In this document: in pieces, positions 7,997 to 16,954 of the stretch
Layout: every line of letters starts with the position of its first letter
How positions within the stretch are numbered: the first letter of the stretch is position 1
From: Flammeovirgaceae bacterium UBA7330
GTDB lineage: Bacteria > Bacteroidota > Bacteroidia > Cytophagales > Cyclobacteriaceae
Assembly: GCA_002471275.1 (NCBI GenBank)
Contig: DKPQ01000003.1
Coordinates: 1-64,000, forward strand
Direction: 5' to 3'
Length of the DNA stretch: 64,000 nucleotides
Position numbers and translations under genes: made by a program
Notes under the pieces: model-generated
The model's input: only the letters and a program-made list of their open reading frames with translations
Told to the model about the DNA's origin: nothing
Database searches by the model: none

Positions 7997-10900
7997 TTAA
8001 AATTGAATCCTGATTCCACCCCCAATGCTTCGGGTCTGTGGTATTTGTGATAATTCATAACCAGCTGTATTAGAGCTTCTGTTATCAGTGAAATTCACCT
8101 CCGGATCTGTAAAAGAATCTGTGATTAAGAAGAGGTTTCTGCCAGTAAGATATACTGAAGCGGACTTGATAAATATGCCACTCAGAATACTTTCCGGGAT
8201 GTCATAATTGACGCTCACCTCCCTTAACCTGACAAATGATGCATCCTGTAATGACTGCTCAGTAGGCAACCATGTACCGATCGCATAATAATATTCTCTG
8301 GCCTTATTTATGGCTATATCATTTACACCCTCTACAACCAAATTGCCATCAACAATATTTCCTTTCATCGCGGGGAGAATCACGTCCTCATCCCGATCCC
8401 GGGTGACTCCGTTAACGCCCCTTACCCTTGTTTCGACATAGGATTTGGAGAACAGCTGACCTCCGGATCTCCAATCTACCTGTACAGATAGTGTCAGGTT
8501 CTTATAGCTAAAACTGTTGATGAAGTTCATGTTGAAGTCTGGCACTGTCGAACCGACAATCTTGGGTGTTGGATCCATGATCGGCATGCCATGACGCGCA
8601 GAAGAAGGATCGTTCAACACGATGTCCATTCCAGTGGCCGGATCTTTGAAATAGCCAGTTGCCAGTATTGATGGGTAATCATACCCTGCTTCCGCTACAA
8701 TCACACCATCATTGATATCGATTCGTTCGACACCTTCGGCAAGTGACACAACTTTGTTTTCAAATGCAGTGAAATTGGTAATGAAATCCCACTGAAAATC
8801 CTCAGTCCTGAATGGGATGATATTCAAAACAATCTCATGACCGCTTGATACCATTTCGCCAGCATTTCTGATTTCGTTGGCTGCTCCGGTCGACAATGCC
8901 AATGGCACACTGAAGATCTGCCCTTCAGACCGGCTATCAAAATAGGTATAGTCCAAAGCAATTCGCTCATCCATGAACCGGAAATCAAAACCGAACTCCA
9001 TGGAACGGGTGTTTTCTGGTTTTAGATTTGGGTTGATCCTGGTTGACTGCTGCGTAAAGGAAGTCAGCCCATTGAATGGAAAAGTGAAATAGCTAGGATT
9101 ATTTCCAACAAACCCTGTACCGTTCACAAACAGGTTTCCTGCCTGACCAACTTCTGCGAAGGAGGCTCTTAGTTTAGCAAAAGAAAATACAGACTCTAGC
9201 TGTGGTACCACATTGGTCAGGATCACACTACCTCCTACCGAAGGATAGAAAAATGATCTGCTACCGCTTGGCATATTGGAAACGTAGTCGTTTCTTCCTG
9301 ATGCATTCAAAAAGAATTTCTCCTGCCATCCCAGGTTTACATTGGCGTAGAACCCAACAATTCTTTGTCGTGAGATCCTGTTGCTAGCAGAGATATTAGC
9401 GGCATTGGCCAAATTGGCCCACCCTCCGGTGATCAGGTTTGATCCGGTAGATGACTCCACATTGGTATGCTGATCATAGACTTCATTTCCAATCACTGCA
9501 TCTACGCTCAGACTATTTTCAAACTGCTTGTTGTAAGTCAAAAAAGCATTTGAGTTGAGTTGACGGGAAGTGATGTTTTCAATGGATACACTTCCGCCAC
9601 TTGGAGGAGTTGTTCTTCCTGCCTGTGCGGTTCCCAGATCCCTGAAGTCCTCTTCTCTTGATGAAAAGTTATCAAGTCCGAACCTGTAATTCAATTTCAA
9701 ACCTTCGGCCAGCTCATATTCAAGCAGCAGGTTACCTATGGTTCGAGGGGTCTTGGTATTTCTATAGTTATGATTAACTACCCAGTAAGGATTGTTTTGA
9801 GAACTTCTGAAGTAGATCTGCTCATAAGGATCTCCATCCGACTGATAGGGTTTTTCTGCCAGGTTGTAAGATGGAGGAACATCTCTCAAGCTTCTGAAGT
9901 AGTCATTGTTTCCTGTCAGATCAGGAAAATCATTCACATTGAGTTCAGAAAAGTTGAAGGATACGGAAGACGAAAATCGCTGACTGATGTTATACGTACC
10001 ATTGAATTTCACGTTGGTCCTGTACATGGAAGTTGTAGGCACGACCCCTTGCTGATTGTTGTGTCCAATACCCAGGTAATAGCTTCCGATCTCTCCGGAA
10101 TTAGAGATGGACACATTCGTATTGGTGGTGCTTCCGGGTTGATAAAACTCCTTGTCATTGTCATAAGCTCTGGCCTCTTCCTGCTCACCCAACTGGTTGG
10201 TATAGGTACCCAAATCGCTGATTCTAGGTCCCCATGAGAAAGAGTGATTTGGATTAAACACCCCGTCATTTCCCTGTGCGTATTCCATTTGCAGGTCTGG
10301 CAGGTAACTCACCTCATCGATACTGTGAAAGAAGTCTACTGATACGACCGGCTTTCCTTCTTCGGATTTGCCCTTTTTAGTTGTAATGATGATCACACCA
10401 TTTGATGCTCTCAACCCATACAAGGCAGAGGCTGCGGGTCCTTTCAGGATACTCATAGATTCAATGTTGCTCGGATTAATATCCTGTATTCTACCGGAGA
10501 TAGGCGCTCCATCCACCACATAAAGTGGCTGGTTATTTCCACTAATGGATCTACTACCCCGGATCTTTACCACTGGCGATCTTCCCGGCATCCCGCTGGT
10601 CAGGCCAATGTTCACACCTGCAATTTTGCCTTGCAACCCGTTGAGCATATTGGGGTTTCCTACTTTGTTCAGCTCGTCCCCATCTACTTCCTGGGTAGCA
10701 TAGGTTAGCTGTTGCTTGGTTTGTTTGATACCAAAGGAAGTCACGACGATTTCTTCAAGACGCTCAGCATCAATCTCCATTTGTACAGAAATCTGGCTCC
10801 TTCCATTCACTGGAATATCCATTGATGAGTATCCTACAAAAGACACAGTCAATGTAGCATTCTCTGATACATTAATTGAGAAGTTGCCCAGTGCATCTGT

Positions 10901-11392
10901 AATCGTTCCATTAGCAGTCCCCTTTTCCTGGATTGTTGCTCCCGGAAGTGATTCGCCGTTCTCATCGGAGATGGTACCAGAAACTGATTGCTGCTCATCA
11001 ATTTCTACTTCTAGAAAATGGTCATCTTTGACCAATCTCTGTACATTGATGGCTCTATTGACTTGCTTAAATTGAAGGCCTGCCTCTTTGGAAATCTCCA
11101 TGAGCACTTCGGCCAGGGATGAATTATTTATCGACAAGTCTATCCGGATCCTGTTGTCGATGTCTGGCCAGTTTACATTAAACTGGTATTCTGTCTTTGC
11201 CTCGATGGCCTCAAACACATGTTTAATAGACGCCTGGTGGATATCCAGGTCAATAATCACTTCATGGACACTCTGGATCTTCTGACCCTTCAGGCTCCCT
11301 GCATTCAGAAAGCTGATCAGGATTGTTTGCAAAACAAGGATGCAAAGTGAGAATCTCATGATTTTAAAAATTGGTAAATGTTCAATTTTCAT
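7997..11392 (-). CDS. SusC/RagA-family TonB-dependent receptor with STN domain
   Basis: 1131 residues. A signal peptide (about 1-36) precedes an STN signalling domain (about 45-115), a carboxypeptidase-D-like CNA domain (VSGTISDENGESLPGATIQ, about 137-215), the TonB-box area EEIVVTSFG, a plug with the SusC signature (LYVVDGAPISG, IESMSILKGPAASALYGLR, GVIIITTKKG) and a 22-strand barrel ending in an aromatic residue (IRIQF). With the SusD gene downstream it forms an energised outer-membrane importer. The STN domain should signal to the FecR product encoded upstream (11533-12591) and thence to the divergent sigma factor. Two hairpins (11427-11465, 11478-11500) lie in the fecR-susC gap. Substrate not deducible. 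Confidence 0.95.
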   Translation of the reverse strand: MKIEHLPIFKIMRFSLCILVLQTILISFLNAGSLKGQKIQSVHEVIIDLDIHQASIKHVFEAIEAKTEYQFNVNWPDIDNRIRIDLSINNSSLAEVLMEISKEAGLQFKQVNRAINVQRLVKDDHFLEVEIDEQQSVSGTISDENGESLPGATIQEKGTANGTITDALGNFSINVSENATLTVSFVGYSSMDIPVNGRSQISVQMEIDAERLEEIVVTSFGIKQTKQQLTYATQEVDGDELNKVGNPNMLNGLQGKIAGVNIGLTSGMPGRSPVVKIRGSRSISGNNQPLYVVDGAPISGRIQDINPSNIESMSILKGPAASALYGLRASNGVIIITTKKGKSEEGKPVVSVDFFHSIDEVSYLPDLQMEYAQGNDGVFNPNHSFSWGPRISDLGTYTNQLGEQEEARAYDNDKEFYQPGSTTNTNVSISNSGEIGSYYLGIGHNNQQGVVPTTSMYRTNVKFNGTYNISQRFSSSVSFNFSELNVNDFPDLTGNNDYFRSLRDVPPSYNLAEKPYQSDGDPYEQIYFRSSQNNPYWVVNHNYRNTKTPRTIGNLLLEYELAEGLKLNYRFGLDNFSSREEDFRDLGTAQAGRTTPPSGGSVSIENITSRQLNSNAFLTYNKQFENSLSVDAVIGNEVYDQHTNVESSTGSNLITGGWANLANAANISASNRISRQRIVGFYANVNLGWQEKFFLNASGRNDYVSNMPSGSRSFFYPSVGGSVILTNVVPQLESVFSFAKLRASFAEVGQAGNLFVNGTGFVGNNPSYFTFPFNGLTSFTQQSTRINPNLKPENTRSMEFGFDFRFMDERIALDYTYFDSRSEGQIFSVPLALSTGAANEIRNAGEMVSSGHEIVLNIIPFRTEDFQWDFITNFTAFENKVVSLAEGVERIDINDGVIVAEAGYDYPSILATGYFKDPATGMDIVLNDPSSARHGMPIMDPTPKIVGSTVPDFNMNFINSFSYKNLTLSVQVDWRSGGQLFSKSYVETRVRGVNGVTRDRDEDVILPAMKGNIVDGNLVVEGVNDIAINKAREYYYAIGTWLPTEQSLQDASFVRLREVSVNYDIPESILSGIFIKSASVYLTGRNLFLITDSFTDPEVNFTDNRSSNTAGYELSQIPQTRSIGGGIRIQF

Positions 11393-11426
11393 ACTTTTGT
11401 ATTGGTTTTAGTACACATTAAAACTG

Positions 11427-11465
11427 TAAGCAATCCCGGATTGTGGTAAATTTTTGGATTGCTTA
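11427..11465 (-). terminator. Hairpin in the fecR-susC intergenic region, proximal to susC
   Basis: TAAGCAATCC (11427-11436) is the exact complement of GGATTGCTTA (11456-11465). On the minus strand, transcripts leaving fecR meet this stem and then CAGTTTTAATG before the susC start, a terminator-like layout. It may partially isolate fecR from susC or act as a 5' leader structure of the susC mRNA. Confidence 0.5.
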
Positions 11466-11477
11466 GACTCTTGGAGA

Positions 11478-11500
11478 GTGGTACTGCCTGGCAGTATCAC
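11478..11500 (-). terminator. Second hairpin in the fecR-susC intergenic region
   Basis: GTGGTACTGCC (11478-11488) faces GGCAGTATCAC (11490-11500), complementary with one wobble pair; the loop is tight, so the inner pairs will open. It is not followed by a T run, so it could serve as a stabilising stem rather than a terminator. It lies 33 bp after the fecR stop. Confidence 0.4.
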
Positions 11501-11532
11501 TTTCATTTATTCATTCATCTCTGCCTTCATGA

Positions 11533-12591
11533 TCATTTTGGGTTGGTGAATTCGATTTGAACAATTTTCTTTTTGGCATCCAGGGCATGACTAAACCCTA
11601 AGGTATAGCCCATACTGACCAGCACATTTTCCAGGCTTTGGTCATCAAACTGACCTGAATAGCTTATTTCTTTTTTCAATCCTTTTACTTCTACTGATAC
11701 TCCATACCATCGTTCCAGGGTATTTGATATTTCTTGCCAGGAAGCGTGATTCCAGTAAATGACCTTTTCCTTCCAGAGGAAAACCTCCTTGTAGTCGTAG
11801 TTTTTCTTTTTAAAGGTGATCATGTCCTTGCTGGCAACTATTTGCTCTCCCGGGAGTAATATCTCACCCTCGTTCCTTCCTCCTGCTTTGCCTTCCACCT
11901 TAACTTTACCGGTAGCCAGTGAAATGTAGCTCTCTATTTCATCAGGGTAATGTCGAATGTTGAAAGAAGTTCCTAAGGCAGTAGTAGAAGTGTTTCCGGA
12001 AATAACCACAAAGGGGTGCTCCCTGTCCTTTTCAACTTCGAAAAAGGCTTCACCTTCCAGAAGGACAACCCTTTTATCTCCATGGAACCTCCTTGGGTAT
12101 GAAATGGTGCTTTCAGAATTGAGTGTCACCCTGGAGCCATCACTTAATGTTATGACAGACTTGATTCCTTTTGGATTGGTCTTGACCACTTGCTCCGATT
12201 GTCCCTGGTTTTGAGCAATTACTTCTTTTTCAGGTATCTTGTTAAAAGCCACCCAATAAGCAAGTCCAAGTACCAGTACCACACTGGCAGCCAGGTACCA
12301 GGACTTTCTCCAGGGTAATCTGAATGCCTGTTCAGGCTTTAATTTCTGTCCTGATTTTAATCTACTGAACAACTGGTCATGTATTTGACTAAAGTCCTCC
12401 TCCAGTTCCTCTTCAATAGAAAACTGTTGAGACCTGACGATGTCAATTGCCAAATCAATATCACTCTCTGCTTCAGGGTGAGCATTTCTAAATTCTTCAA
12501 GCATCTCCTTGTCCTCAGCAAGCACAATGTTCTTGAAATGCTCATCTTCTAACAGACGATCCAAAAAGTCTCCGGTACTGTCTTTACTCAT
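11533..12591 (-). CDS. FecR-family anti-sigma factor
   Basis: 352 residues: acidic cytoplasmic N-terminus (about 1-88), a single membrane segment (SWYLAASVVLVLGLAYWVAF), a periplasmic FecR domain (SDGSRVTLNSESTISYP, GEAFFEVEKDREHPFVV, TTALGTSFNIRHY) and a C-terminal DUF4974 domain (WQEISNTLERWYGVSVEV, LENVLVSMGYTLGFSH). It precedes the STN-containing SusC gene. Unlike the other two sets in this window, the sigma gene is not upstream on the same strand but divergent (12759-13328), with 167 bp between the starts. Inferred role: membrane anti-sigma relaying receptor occupancy. Confidence 0.93.
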   Translation of the reverse strand: MSKDSTGDFLDRLLEDEHFKNIVLAEDKEMLEEFRNAHPEAESDIDLAIDIVRSQQFSIEEELEEDFSQIHDQLFSRLKSGQKLKPEQAFRLPWRKSWYLAASVVLVLGLAYWVAFNKIPEKEVIAQNQGQSEQVVKTNPKGIKSVITLSDGSRVTLNSESTISYPRRFHGDKRVVLLEGEAFFEVEKDREHPFVVISGNTSTTALGTSFNIRHYPDEIESYISLATGKVKVEGKAGGRNEGEILLPGEQIVASKDMITFKKKNYDYKEVFLWKEKVIYWNHASWQEISNTLERWYGVSVEVKGLKKEISYSGQFDDQSLENVLVSMGYTLGFSHALDAKKKIVQIEFTNPK

Positions 12592-12758
12592 TACTTCAGT
12601 GCCTCTTTATTGGGTATTAGCAAACTTGATGATAGTGGTACTGGAAATAATTGAAATAATTTTAATTAGACTCCTTATAAACGGTTCTTTTTTATCATTA
12701 TCCCAACTGACCGCTTGATAATTTCAAGAGATTAATTACTTTTAATTTTACTCTTATT
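12592..12758. promoter_or_regulatory. Divergent promoter region between fecR and sigma genes
   Basis: 167 bp of AT-rich DNA separates the divergent starts. Before the sigma start, TTGATAATTTC and TACTTTTA lie about 18 bp apart, near the Bacteroidota TTTG...TAnnTTTG layout but not a good match. No strong palindrome was seen. Assignment rests mainly on position. Confidence 0.4.
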
Positions 12759-13328
12759 ATGACAGGAGAGGAAGAATCATATGATCAGTTGTGGGAAAAA
12801 TTCAGGAAAGGTTCACTGGAATCTTTTGAATTGATCTATAATCAAAATGCTAAAATCCTCCTCTCTTACGGAAGAAAAATTAATAGCAATCGTGAAGTGG
12901 TTTATGACGCGGTTCATGAATTGTTTAGCAATCTCTGGGAAAGAAGAGCTTTTATAGGACCTACGGTCTCTGTAAAAAACTATCTGCTAAAATCTCTCAG
13001 GACATCTTTATATAAGACCTCACAACAAGCCAATAAACTAAACCTGGAATTTTTACTCTATGACCATGAAGAAGACTTTTTTGGATCACGGGAGAGTGAA
13101 ATCATCGAGGTGGAATCAAATCAAACCCGGAAAAAGCTGGTGAAGAGAGCTATCGTGGAACTCTCAAAGAGAGAACAGGAAGTACTTCATCTTAAGTTCT
13201 TTGAGAACAGAACAACCAGTGAGGTTGCTGAAATCCTGGGGATCAATTACCAATCCGTGAAGAATACTTCCTCCCTGGCGATCTCCAAACTCAGGGATTT
13301 CTTTGAATCCCGTAAGAACCAGTGGTGA
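12759..13328 (+). CDS. ECF RNA polymerase sigma factor
   Basis: 189 residues. Region 2 is visible at about 15-80 (FELIYNQNAKILLSYGRKI, then VYDAVHELFSNLWERR). Region 4 is at about 130-185 (LSKREQEVLHLKFFENRTTSEVAEILGINYQSVKN, the last part being the helix-turn-helix). Its partner is probably the divergent FecR (11533-12591), and its target the susC/susD/oxidoreductase operon reading away on the minus strand. Divergent sigma/anti-sigma orientation differs from the other two sets here. It ends 4 bp before a decayed antisense gene fragment. Confidence 0.93.
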   Translation: MTGEEESYDQLWEKFRKGSLESFELIYNQNAKILLSYGRKINSNREVVYDAVHELFSNLWERRAFIGPTVSVKNYLLKSLRTSLYKTSQQANKLNLEFLLYDHEEDFFGSRESEIIEVESNQTRKKLVKRAIVELSKREQEVLHLKFFENRTTSEVAEILGINYQSVKNTSSLAISKLRDFFESRKNQW

Positions 13329-13332
13329 TTTA

Positions 13333-13508
13333 CTACTCCGCTCCCTTTGCCAACTTTACAACCCCACCCGCCGTCAAAACCAAATCATAATGTCCATATC
13401 CAAATTTGTCGGCGGTGTTTCTGTGACAATCATCTTCAATAAATTCGGTCGCTAAATACTCAAACTGACAGGTACTATTCAGGAAAAATCTGCTCTCAAA
13501 ATATCATT
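13333..13508 (-). pseudogene. Decayed 3' fragment of an esterase paralogue
   Basis: The minus frame ending at the TAG at 13333-13335 encodes ...EFIEDDCHRNTADKFGYG followed by HYDLVLTAGGVVKLAKGAE. The C-terminus of the intact esterase at 14882-16948 reads ...LLDDCHRNTADKFGYGYYDLVLTEDGVVKLQGR, so about 45 residues correspond nearly one to one. The frame opens only after a TGA near 13510, and resemblance to the intact protein is lost upstream of about 13467. No start codon or upstream portion exists, since the D-threonine aldolase-like gene begins at 13600. This is a leftover from a duplication or a recombination event, not a working gene. Confidence 0.8.
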
Positions 13509-13599
13509 TCAAGATACAAACAGCTTATTTTACTAGCCTAAACTTAATTCTGGAGCGTACTTAGGATAAAACAATCATCACTAACTAAGAATCTAAAAA

Positions 13600-14817
13600 A
13601 TGGGGAGTTTCCCAAACCGTCGTAAATTCATTCAGACCGGAGCCTTAGCCGGAGCAGCAGGTCTTTGGTCTCCGACCCTAGTGGCGCAAAGTCCTGATAC
13701 ATCGTCGTCTGTCATCGGCAAATCAAAATGGGATTTGGACAGTCCCGCACTCTGTGTAGATCTCGATAAAATGTCGCAGAATATCAAGGGTGTACATACT
13801 GCTTTACAAGGCACTGGAGTAGGTGTTCGGCCTCATATTAAGACTCACAAATGTCCTGCCATCGCAAAAATGCAGATTGATGCCGGGGCGGTAGGGGTTT
13901 GCGCTGCTAAAGTTTCTGAATCTGAGGTCATGCTGGAAAATGGTATCAGGGACGTATTGATGACAGGTGTGAATGTTACCGTTCCAAAGATTGAGCGAGC
14001 CATGGCGCTTAGGAAAAAACACACCGGGTTTATTCAGGCAGTTGATAATCCACAGAATGCCCAGGATCTGCAGGAAGCCGCAAAGGCTGCGGGTATCATT
14101 GCCGATGTGGTGGTTGATATCGATGTGATCAAAAGATCGGGTGTCCTTCCAGGAGAGCCAGCATTGGCATTGGCACAAATGGTGGACAAAATGCCAAACC
14201 TAAGATTTAGAGGCATCCTTGCTTATGACGGGGGCGTGCAGCATGTCAAAGGTTTTCAGAACCGAAAGGCTAAAGCCATCAAGAACTTTGAACCTGTTGT
14301 TGAAACATATGAAAAAATGAAGGCAGCCGGGTTGAACATGGAGATCTTCAGCGGAGGGGGTACGGGAACCTATAATATAATGTCAAATTTCCCTGGGTTT
14401 ACAGATGTACAGGTTGGAAGCTATCTTTTTATGGATCGTCAGTATATGGTTATTGGTGGTGCAAATAATGAAAATGTGTATGATGATTTCGTCCCTTCCC
14501 TGACAGTCATGACTACCATTATCAACACCAACCATCCCGGTCGACTGATCACAGACTCAGGCGCAAAATCATTGACTTTAAACCGTCCGAAAGCGATGGT
14601 AATTGGTGAACCAGGCTTTATTTATTCTGCAGGTTCTGACGAATATGGTACCATCAAATTTGAGGAGTCTTCCAGATCCTACAAAGTTGGTGACAAGCTC
14701 GAAGTGATCATCCCACATTGCGATCCGGTCATTAATCTGTATGATGTGATGTATGGGATTCGAAATGATAAGGTTGAATCTGTAATACCAATCCTGGCCA
14801 GGGGTAAATCTCAGTAG
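13600..14817 (+). CDS. Exported D-threonine aldolase / D-serine dehydratase-like PLP enzyme
   Basis: 405 residues. A Tat-type leader (NRRKFIQTGALAGAAGLW...LVAQ) is followed by an alanine-racemase-fold barrel with the D-TA signature RPHIKTHK (about 77-84; Lys81 is the expected PLP Schiff-base lysine) and, near the end, PHCDPVINLYD, whose His373 and Asp375 fit the metal-binding pair of D-threonine aldolases. It would cleave or dehydrate a D-beta-hydroxy amino acid. Export of such an enzyme is uncommon outside this Bacteroidota subgroup. It reads plus, converges on the esterase gene and is flanked by a decayed copy of that esterase's 3' end, implying insertion or rearrangement at this spot. Confidence 0.88.
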   Translation: MGSFPNRRKFIQTGALAGAAGLWSPTLVAQSPDTSSSVIGKSKWDLDSPALCVDLDKMSQNIKGVHTALQGTGVGVRPHIKTHKCPAIAKMQIDAGAVGVCAAKVSESEVMLENGIRDVLMTGVNVTVPKIERAMALRKKHTGFIQAVDNPQNAQDLQEAAKAAGIIADVVVDIDVIKRSGVLPGEPALALAQMVDKMPNLRFRGILAYDGGVQHVKGFQNRKAKAIKNFEPVVETYEKMKAAGLNMEIFSGGGTGTYNIMSNFPGFTDVQVGSYLFMDRQYMVIGGANNENVYDDFVPSLTVMTTIINTNHPGRLITDSGAKSLTLNRPKAMVIGEPGFIYSAGSDEYGTIKFEESSRSYKVGDKLEVIIPHCDPVINLYDVMYGIRNDKVESVIPILARGKSQ

Positions 14818-14881
14818 GTAAAAGGGGAAAATACCGGAAATTTCGAACAAGATAAGATACTAAAATGGTAGCGAGGTTAGC

Positions 14882-16948
14882 TTATCTACCCTGCAGCTTT
14901 ACCACTCCATCCTCCGTCAACACCAGATCATAATAACCATACCCAAACTTATCAGCGGTGTTTCTGTGACAATCATCCAACAGGTATTCGGCCTGTAAAA
15001 ACTCAACCTGCACAGGTATCCTGACGGGATTGTCTTTTGTAGGGCTGCGGAGGAGACGTAGTTGTGCAGAAAGGCTACTGCGACCGGTATTTCTGCGAGT
15101 TTGCAGGATTTCTTCCACAAAAATATCCGGAGCATCTTTTCCATTCAATGGGATCGTAGGGTGCCATGTCTGTTGATCCTTCTCTTCCAATGGCGAGGGG
15201 GTTTTGATCCAAACCGAAAAGACCTCATCAATTTCAGGTTTCCCATCACCATTTCCCAGTCCTTCAGCTATCCTATCTGAAGAAAAAGGATCATTCCATC
15301 CATTCCACTGATACTGGTACAATGGGAGTTCCTCTGTCCTGCCATCAAAGATTTTTACTTCAAAATCGGCTGGATCAGGTCTTATATCCCTTTTCACCAC
15401 TACTTTCCGGTACTGGACACGGTCCTGCACAACCCCATCAATGGAACTGCTGATCCGGATGAACCCGGTATTCTTAAAATCTTCAGCGTTTGATCCTACA
15501 CAGGTAAAGAATGAACCAATGGATATCTTACTTAAAGCAGGGATAACTATTTCTTCAGGTTGATTGGTGATCTTAAGTAGATCCATGTTGTCGGTGGTAA
15601 CCTCAAATTTCACCTTTTGGTCCTTTGAAGACAAATTGACAACATCTATCGAAAACGATTTCGGATGGCCAGCATCGAGGTACAAATCTTCATTGATGGT
15701 ATCCGCAAGTACAAAAACCGGTGGTGGCAGCCCCTCACCTTCGAGGCCAAAATCATCACCCATACCTCCTTTACTGCGAATGATCAGGCGCCCGGATTCA
15801 TCAGCTCTGATGGTTGTTGATGAAATTTCACCCGTGGAATAAGCATACCGGGAAAGGGTATACGCCTTGCCAGGCACATACAATTCAGGAGTTGTCACCT
15901 GGACATCAAAGCTGCTCAGACTTTTCCCCCAGGGCAACCTTTGTCTGGTATAGATCCCCAGGCCATTTTTTGTCACATCGTGCAGGTATATCCAGCCGTT
16001 ACCAACCTTTTCGCTTAGCACCTTATATCCCCAGACCTCGAAGTCCGGATACAGGTTGATATAGGAAAAACAGGTAGGATCACTTTTTGGCTTCGAAAAA
16101 TATTGCTGCTGGAATTCAAATTGCAAGTCCATCCGAGCAGCGTGGTGCATACAAAAATCCGCCTGATTAAATTCATTGTCGAAGCCAGCCCCATCAAACA
16201 TATGGAACAACTGGGTGGTGTAGTACTTTAGGTAATCCCCGGTATTGGTGGAGTGTCTGATCGGCAATCCTCTGAAATTTCTCCATAGCTGATGAATATC
16301 AATCGTTGTTTGATAAGCAGCTGCCCCTACATCATAGTATGCGGGAGAGTAACCAAACTCAGATGCACTGCTAAACAAATGGGGGTTCGTTGCAGCTATC
16401 CAGGTGGCCGCCTGCCCACCCATAGAAAGTCCCGAAATTGCTCTATGCTGCGGACCGACCAGGGTATTGTAACGCTTATCAACAACTTCAATCAACTCCC
16501 TGATATACTTCGAAAAATTGTACCAGTTCCCTTCCCAACCATCAACCTGAGACGGAAAATACACCCCACACCCCGGTATTCCAGGGATCTTCCCATTGAC
16601 ACTGATAATGATCACATCCTTTTGCTGAGCCTCATTCTCCAGGTCTGCATTATTTGGATAATCATAGTCCGGATGGTCCTCCCGCTCAATAGCTTCCGGT
16701 GGGGTCAACCCAAAATCCTGGTAACTATAAGTACCGCTCTTTCTATAGCTTCCTCCACACCCATGGAAGTAGTATATGACATCATATCGCTTTTTCGTGT
16801 TCTCCTGATCATAGTCAAGAGGTGTAAACACCCTAAAATACCTAATGGCTTTAAATGTGGAGCTATAGTGGCTTTCATCTGTAAATGCTTCGACATGGGC
16901 ACCCAACAACGTAAATAGAAGTATCGAAAAAGCTGTCTTTAAATACAT
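14882..16948 (-). CDS. Secreted esterase-like alpha/beta hydrolase with Ig-like C-terminus
   Basis: 688 residues with a signal peptide (about 1-21). Residues about 40-300 form an esterase-D-type alpha/beta hydrolase: YYFHGCGG (oxyanion-hole region, about 59-66) and the nucleophile elbow GLSMGG with Ser175. A probable second domain covers about 300-400, followed by beta-rich segments (about 430-530, CARDB/Ig-like: VVNLSSKDQKVKFEVTTDN) and a conserved C-terminus DDCHRNTADKFGYGYYDLVL. Likely removes acyl groups from a glycan or hydrolyses an ester side chain. It is 6 bp after the DUF5107-TPR gene and so probably the last gene of the long minus operon. A decayed copy of its 3' end lies at 13333-13508. 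Confidence 0.82.
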   Translation of the reverse strand: MYLKTAFSILLFTLLGAHVEAFTDESHYSSTFKAIRYFRVFTPLDYDQENTKKRYDVIYYFHGCGGSYRKSGTYSYQDFGLTPPEAIEREDHPDYDYPNNADLENEAQQKDVIIISVNGKIPGIPGCGVYFPSQVDGWEGNWYNFSKYIRELIEVVDKRYNTLVGPQHRAISGLSMGGQAATWIAATNPHLFSSASEFGYSPAYYDVGAAAYQTTIDIHQLWRNFRGLPIRHSTNTGDYLKYYTTQLFHMFDGAGFDNEFNQADFCMHHAARMDLQFEFQQQYFSKPKSDPTCFSYINLYPDFEVWGYKVLSEKVGNGWIYLHDVTKNGLGIYTRQRLPWGKSLSSFDVQVTTPELYVPGKAYTLSRYAYSTGEISSTTIRADESGRLIIRSKGGMGDDFGLEGEGLPPPVFVLADTINEDLYLDAGHPKSFSIDVVNLSSKDQKVKFEVTTDNMDLLKITNQPEEIVIPALSKISIGSFFTCVGSNAEDFKNTGFIRISSSIDGVVQDRVQYRKVVVKRDIRPDPADFEVKIFDGRTEELPLYQYQWNGWNDPFSSDRIAEGLGNGDGKPEIDEVFSVWIKTPSPLEEKDQQTWHPTIPLNGKDAPDIFVEEILQTRRNTGRSSLSAQLRLLRSPTKDNPVRIPVQVEFLQAEYLLDDCHRNTADKFGYGYYDLVLTEDGVVKLQGR

Positions 16949-16954
16949 GTCACG

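Noticed and set aside
9770..10237. 155-codon plus frame within the SusC gene at 7997-11392
   Set aside because: Antisense shadow of the barrel; no independent features.
16292..16918. 208-codon plus frame within the esterase gene
   Set aside because: Antisense shadow of a clear alpha/beta hydrolase; basic and cysteine-rich in an unstructured way.
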